Below, piece by piece: positions 59,071 to 64,000 of a stretch of 64,000 bases of DNA (position 1 is the stretch's first letter; the number at the start of each line of letters is the position of its first letter). The stretch is from Acidobacteria bacterium Ga0077551 (GTDB lineage: Bacteria; Pseudomonadota; Alphaproteobacteria; Caulobacterales; Hyphomonadaceae): contig LNFC01000021.1 of assembly GCA_001464545.1 (NCBI GenBank), positions 62,001 to 126,000 of the forward strand. The letters run 5' to 3'. The notes beneath the pieces were generated by a model. That model saw only the letters and a program-made list of their open reading frames with translations. It was not told the DNA's origin and searched no databases. Both the position numbers and the translations under genes were made by a program.

Positions 59071-60459
59071 TTACAGCGGCTCGCGCTGTTTCGAGAGCGG
59101 GCGCACCACGGTTTCGAGATGCTCGATGACGAGACCGGCGATGTCCTTGCCGGTCGCTGCTTCGATGCCCTTGAGGCCCGGCGAGGAATTGACCTCGAGC
59201 ACCTTGGGGCCGTCCTCTGTCTGCAACAGGTCGACCCCGGCCACCTGCAGTCCGAGCACCTTCGCGGCGTCCCTGGCGATGTCGCGTTCGGCGGCGGAAA
59301 GCTTGGCGGGGCTGGCCGTGCCGCCGCGGTGCAGGTTCGATCGGAACTCGCCCTTTGCGGCCTGACGCTTCATCGCGCCCGCGATCTTGTTGCCGATGAC
59401 GAAGACGCGGATATCGGCGCCGCCGGCTTCCTCGACAAATTCCTGAACGAGGAAGTTTGCCTCCACGCCGCGGAACGCATCGACGAGCCGCTCGGCCGCC
59501 TTGCGCGTTTCGGCGAGCAGGACGCCTTTTCCTTGCGTGGACGAAAGCAGCTTCAGCACGATCGGCGCGCCGCCGGCGAGCGCTATCAGGTCCTTCGTAT
59601 CCTTCGGACTGTGCGCGAAGGCGGTGACCGGCATCGCGATCTTGGCGCGCGCCAGCATCTGGTGCGCCAGCAGCTTGTCGCGGCTGCGCCCGATGGCGCC
59701 TGCGCCGTTGAGGCAATAGGCGCCGGTATTGGAGAACTGGCGCAAGACCGCCATGCCGTAATCGGTGATCGAGGAACCGATCCGGGGGATCACCGCGTCA
59801 TAGCGGGGCAGCGGGTTGCCGTCATAGTGTACCTCGGCGTCGACCGTGCCGATCCGCATGTAGCAGCGGGCCGTGTCGATCACTTCAATGACATGGCCGC
59901 GCGTCTCGGCTGCGTCGATCAGGCGGACCGAGGAATAGTTGCGAGGCTCGCGCGTGAGCAGCGCGATCCTGAGCGGGCGGCGCGCGGGCCGGCGCTTCGG
60001 CAGGCCGTTATAGAGTTCGTAGCCGAGCTGCGGCTGGCGGAAGGAAGCGTTGGGATCGATGACCATGTTGGGCTGGATCGCGGCGCGGCCGAGCAGCATG
60101 CGGTAGGTCATCGTCTCGCGGTTCGACAGCGTCAGCTGGATCGGCCAGCGCAGGTCGCCCATCTCGGCATGCGTCTCGATGACGTAGCGCAGTTCGCGGT
60201 CACCATTCGAGCTGATCACTTCGCGCCGGTCGACGACCGGGGCCGAGCAGGTGACTTCGAGCCCTGGATCGTTCGGGTCCGGCTGGATCAGGAAACGGAC
60301 TTGCGGAGAGTTCGCCGGGCCGAACGGCTCGATCACGCTGGCATGCAGCGCGGACGTCTTTGCGCCGGTATCCACCTTCGCCTTGATCGCCGGCAAGCCG
60401 AGATCGCCCAGCGAAAGCCATTCTTCCCAGCCGAGCTGGAAGTGCGCTGCGTCCGTCAT
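59071..60459 (-). CDS. RimB-RimK fusion: retropepsin-like domain plus glutamate ligase
   Basis: A 462-residue two-domain protein. Residues 1 to about 150 are the ATP-dependent zinc protease/RimB fold (PAIKAKVDTGAKTSALHA with catalytic-type D30; YRMLLGRAA). Residues from about 165 are an ATP-grasp ligase of the RimK family: IALLTREPRNYSSVRL, DAVIPRIGSSITDYG, PIVLKLLSSTQGKGVLLAET, EFRSNLHRGGTA and VAGVDLLQTEDGPKVLEVNSSPGLKGIE. RimK adds glutamates to ribosomal protein S6, and separate RimB proteins are known to associate with it. Here the partners are one chain. The target in this organism is inferred. Confidence 0.9.
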   Translation of the reverse strand: MTDAAHFQLGWEEWLSLGDLGLPAIKAKVDTGAKTSALHASVIEPFGPANSPQVRFLIQPDPNDPGLEVTCSAPVVDRREVISSNGDRELRYVIETHAEMGDLRWPIQLTLSNRETMTYRMLLGRAAIQPNMVIDPNASFRQPQLGYELYNGLPKRRPARRPLRIALLTREPRNYSSVRLIDAAETRGHVIEVIDTARCYMRIGTVDAEVHYDGNPLPRYDAVIPRIGSSITDYGMAVLRQFSNTGAYCLNGAGAIGRSRDKLLAHQMLARAKIAMPVTAFAHSPKDTKDLIALAGGAPIVLKLLSSTQGKGVLLAETRKAAERLVDAFRGVEANFLVQEFVEEAGGADIRVFVIGNKIAGAMKRQAAKGEFRSNLHRGGTASPAKLSAAERDIARDAAKVLGLQVAGVDLLQTEDGPKVLEVNSSPGLKGIEAATGKDIAGLVIEHLETVVRPLSKQREPL

Positions 60460-60540
60460 GGCAAAGGCCTCATTCTGCGCCCGGCGCCGGGATAGGATGC
60501 TTTGCAGCGAGGCGGCAAGTCAGCCTACAGGAAGCTGGCT

Positions 60541-62535
<1,995 letters not shown>

Positions 62536-62660
62536 CGGCTTGGCCTCCCCCTTTTGTTGCGGCGCAACATGGCCGAGCCCCTGCCTGCTGGCAAGGCCCG
62601 GTAAAACTGTGCCGCAGGCCGCTTGAATGCAGGCGCTGAGCCACGACATCTTGGGCATTG

Positions 62661-63191
62661 ATGTCGACCATTGACGGACCAAGACAAGTGCCCCGCCCCA
62701 ACCCAGATCCTGTCGCCACGCTGAAGACGGCGCTGTCGCTACGCGCGGGCTCCCTGCTCGCCTTTCCGGCGGGCGCGGTGCTGATGGCGATCTTCGAGCG
62801 CGGCTGGTTGTCGATCGGCGCGCTGGCGGCAGCGATGCTGGCGGTCAGCCTGTTCGAGCGCAGGCGTTTCGGCAAGGCGCTCGGTATAGCGATCCCGTCC
62901 AATGCGGGCACGCTGGCGACCGGTCTGGCCGTGCGGTTCGGCCTGTTGACGGGCCTGTTCGTGGTTACCCTCGGCGTGCTTGCGCTGTTCCGCGATACGG
63001 CCTTGTCGCGCAGCCTGGGCTGGCCGGACCTCGTGGTAATCGGACTGTCCTCCGGCGCAGCGCTGCTGGCAAACGCGCTGAGCGCGCAGTTGGCACCGGT
63101 TCAGACAGAGCCGGGGCGGCCACCCGCGAAGACGGCGCCGGCCGACAGCATCATCCTTGAAGGCGAGATCATCGACAGCGACCGGCGGTGA
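62661..63191 (+). CDS. Membrane protein, unknown
   Basis: A 176-residue integral membrane protein with about four to five TM segments (roughly 33-50, 52-66, 90-112, 128-150). It has no charged residues in the helices beyond FERRRFGK and a polar C-terminal tail ending in IILEGEIIDSDRR. No conserved motif is recognised. It is divergent from ecm, with 125 bases between, and is followed by a SemiSWEET gene 55 bases downstream on the same strand. Confidence 0.7.
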   Translation: MSTIDGPRQVPRPNPDPVATLKTALSLRAGSLLAFPAGAVLMAIFERGWLSIGALAAAMLAVSLFERRRFGKALGIAIPSNAGTLATGLAVRFGLLTGLFVVTLGVLALFRDTALSRSLGWPDLVVIGLSSGAALLANALSAQLAPVQTEPGRPPAKTAPADSIILEGEIIDSDRR

Positions 63192-63246
63192 CGTGGGCCC
63201 CGAAGCGGCCTAGCTAGCGCAGGCAGGCCAGCGGGAGCGCGATCAG

Positions 63247-63555
63247 GTGACGGATATCTTCGGTTTCGTGGGCGCGTTCCTGACAACGCTCTCCTTTGTG
63301 CCGCAAGCCTGGCTGGTGCTGCGCACCGGCAAGACCGAGGGAATCTCGCTCGCGATGTATGCGCTGTTCACCGTCGGCGTGGCAGCCTGGCTGGTCTACG
63401 GGGTGCTGGAAAATGCCTTGCCAGTGATCATCGCGAACGCGATCACGCTGGTTTTGGCGGCGCTCATACTCGCAATGAAGACCCGCGCCGTGCTTCAGGC
63501 GCGCTCTAGCGTCCAGGGCGCGGCGGAGGACACGTCAGCGCCCATCGCTTCGTAA
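63247..63555 (+). CDS. SemiSWEET sugar transporter
   Basis: A 102-residue, three-TM PQ-loop protein, half of a eukaryotic SWEET. The signature is GFVGAFLTTLSFVPQAWLVLRTGKTEGISLAMYALFTVGVAAWLVYG, where the PQ motif is the hinge, followed by a third TM helix (IIANAITLVLAALILAM). Dimers move small sugars down their gradient. The start is GTG 63247 with GGGAG upstream. Its last 61 bases overlap, convergently, the aminotransferase gene on the other strand. Confidence 0.9.
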   Translation: MTDIFGFVGAFLTTLSFVPQAWLVLRTGKTEGISLAMYALFTVGVAAWLVYGVLENALPVIIANAITLVLAALILAMKTRAVLQARSSVQGAAEDTSAPIAS

Positions 63556-64000
63556 TAGAGGCGCTGGAGTTTGCGGGTGACCGGGCCGGGTTGGCCATCG
63601 CCGATGGCGCGGCCGTCCAAGTGGGTAACCGGGGCGATCATGGCGCCGGCCGAGGTCGTGAAAGCTTCGGCGGCGCCCGCCGCTTCTTCCGGTGTGAAGG
63701 CTCGCTCGGTGATGGTGAAGCCGCCCTTCCCGCGCAGGGCCATGACGCCGACGCGGGTGATGCCGGGCAGGATCGCCGGGGAGAGGTCGCGGGTGATGAT
63801 CTCGCCCGCCCTGGTCACGATCCAGGCATTGGCGGAGGCGGCCTCGGTGACGAAACCGTCCTCGACCATGAAGGCGGTTTCGGCGCCTTGCGCCTTGGCG
63901 GCGCGGTAGGCGAGCGCCTGGGAGAGGAGCTGGGTGGTTTTCATGTCGCGCCGTTTCCAGCGCGTATCATTCAGGAACACCGCCTTGATCCCGTCCCGCG
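63495..64000 (-). CDS. Class IV aminotransferase (D-amino-acid transaminase-like), partial
   Basis: The C-terminal part of a PLP fold-type IV aminotransferase; it runs off the window end. Just before the first in-frame Met the sequence reads RDGIKAVFLNDTRWKRRDMKTTQLLSQALAYRAAKAQGAETAFMVEDGFVTEAASANAWIV. It holds the catalytic Lys (DMKTTQLL) and the Dat-type RWKRRDMK motif. DLSPAILPGITRVGVM binds the cofactor phosphate. FTTSAGAMIAPVTHLDGRAIGDGQPGPVT is typical of D-alanine aminotransferases. It overlaps the convergent SemiSWEET gene by 61 bases. Confidence 0.88.
   Translation of the reverse strand, partial: RDGIKAVFLNDTRWKRRDMKTTQLLSQALAYRAAKAQGAETAFMVEDGFVTEAASANAWIVTRAGEIITRDLSPAILPGITRVGVMALRGKGGFTITERAFTPEEAAGAAEAFTTSAGAMIAPVTHLDGRAIGDGQPGPVTRKLQRLYYEAMGADVSSAAPWTLERA

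Overview
This is a 64 kb GC-rich chromosomal window from an alphaproteobacterium. Gene content points to the Hyphomonadaceae/Caulobacterales side. It has ethylmalonyl-CoA mutase, a class I lysyl-tRNA synthetase, a PhyR-type stress regulator facing an HWE kinase, the very large NAD-specific glutamate dehydrogenase, an UrcA protein and a CC0125/CC1285-type lipoprotein. Placement is by gene content only. No tRNA, rRNA, CRISPR array, transposase or phage gene was seen; the region reads as ordinary core chromosome, densely packed on both strands, with several clear intrinsic terminators.

Layout. 1-6000: end of an RND efflux adaptor, its permease, and an M13 metallopeptidase lipoprotein. 6000-11450: PilZ protein, dodecin-like protein, glutathione peroxidase, thiolase, a poorly known Cys-rich protein overlapping a DUF2332 gene, and a membrane-anchored Pro-rich protein. 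11450-20100: serine hydrolase, Lrp regulator divergent from a fused indolepyruvate ferredoxin oxidoreductase, sulfatase, lysK. 20100-22700: a 4-TM/XRE gene pair, an acyltransferase, and an iron module (bfd, bfr) with tandem Fur-like boxes. 22700-31200: SIMPL protein, a tandem acyl-CoA dehydrogenase pair, a gutted GT2 glycosyltransferase, a renalase-like oxidase, a photolyase/cryptochrome overlapping a 52-residue DUF2256 gene, small ORFs, and SixA. 31200-41000: peroxiredoxin, PhyR and HWE kinase, Ca/Na antiporter, DMT exporter, ilvE, and a marR-RR-HK-GNAT/nitrilase run. 41000-51300: pterin dehydratase, lipoprotein and HAD operon, SDR, mtgA-queG, NAD-GDH. 51600-64000: AI-2E permease, HerA-like ATPase, aldehyde dehydrogenase, GST, lipoproteins, MFS pump, RimB-RimK fusion, ethylmalonyl-CoA mutase, SemiSWEET, and a partial class IV aminotransferase.

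Themes. Carbon metabolism is built around acyl-CoA and branched-chain substrates: thiolase, paired acyl-CoA dehydrogenases, indolepyruvate oxidoreductase, IlvE, Ecm, NAD-GDH. Redox, light and iron defence is well represented (GPX, 1-Cys peroxiredoxin, bacterioferritin, photolyase, general stress response). Many small envelope lipoproteins are present. I see no obvious large undescribed defence or mobile system. The most unusual signals are local: a dual-start glutathione peroxidase, an EF-hand-like insert in an M13 peptidase, an Ada-like Cys motif in an uncharacterised protein, a clamp-binding-like tail on the photolyase, a glycosyltransferase lacking its catalytic core, and an orphan Fur-like site in a gene-free convergent gap.
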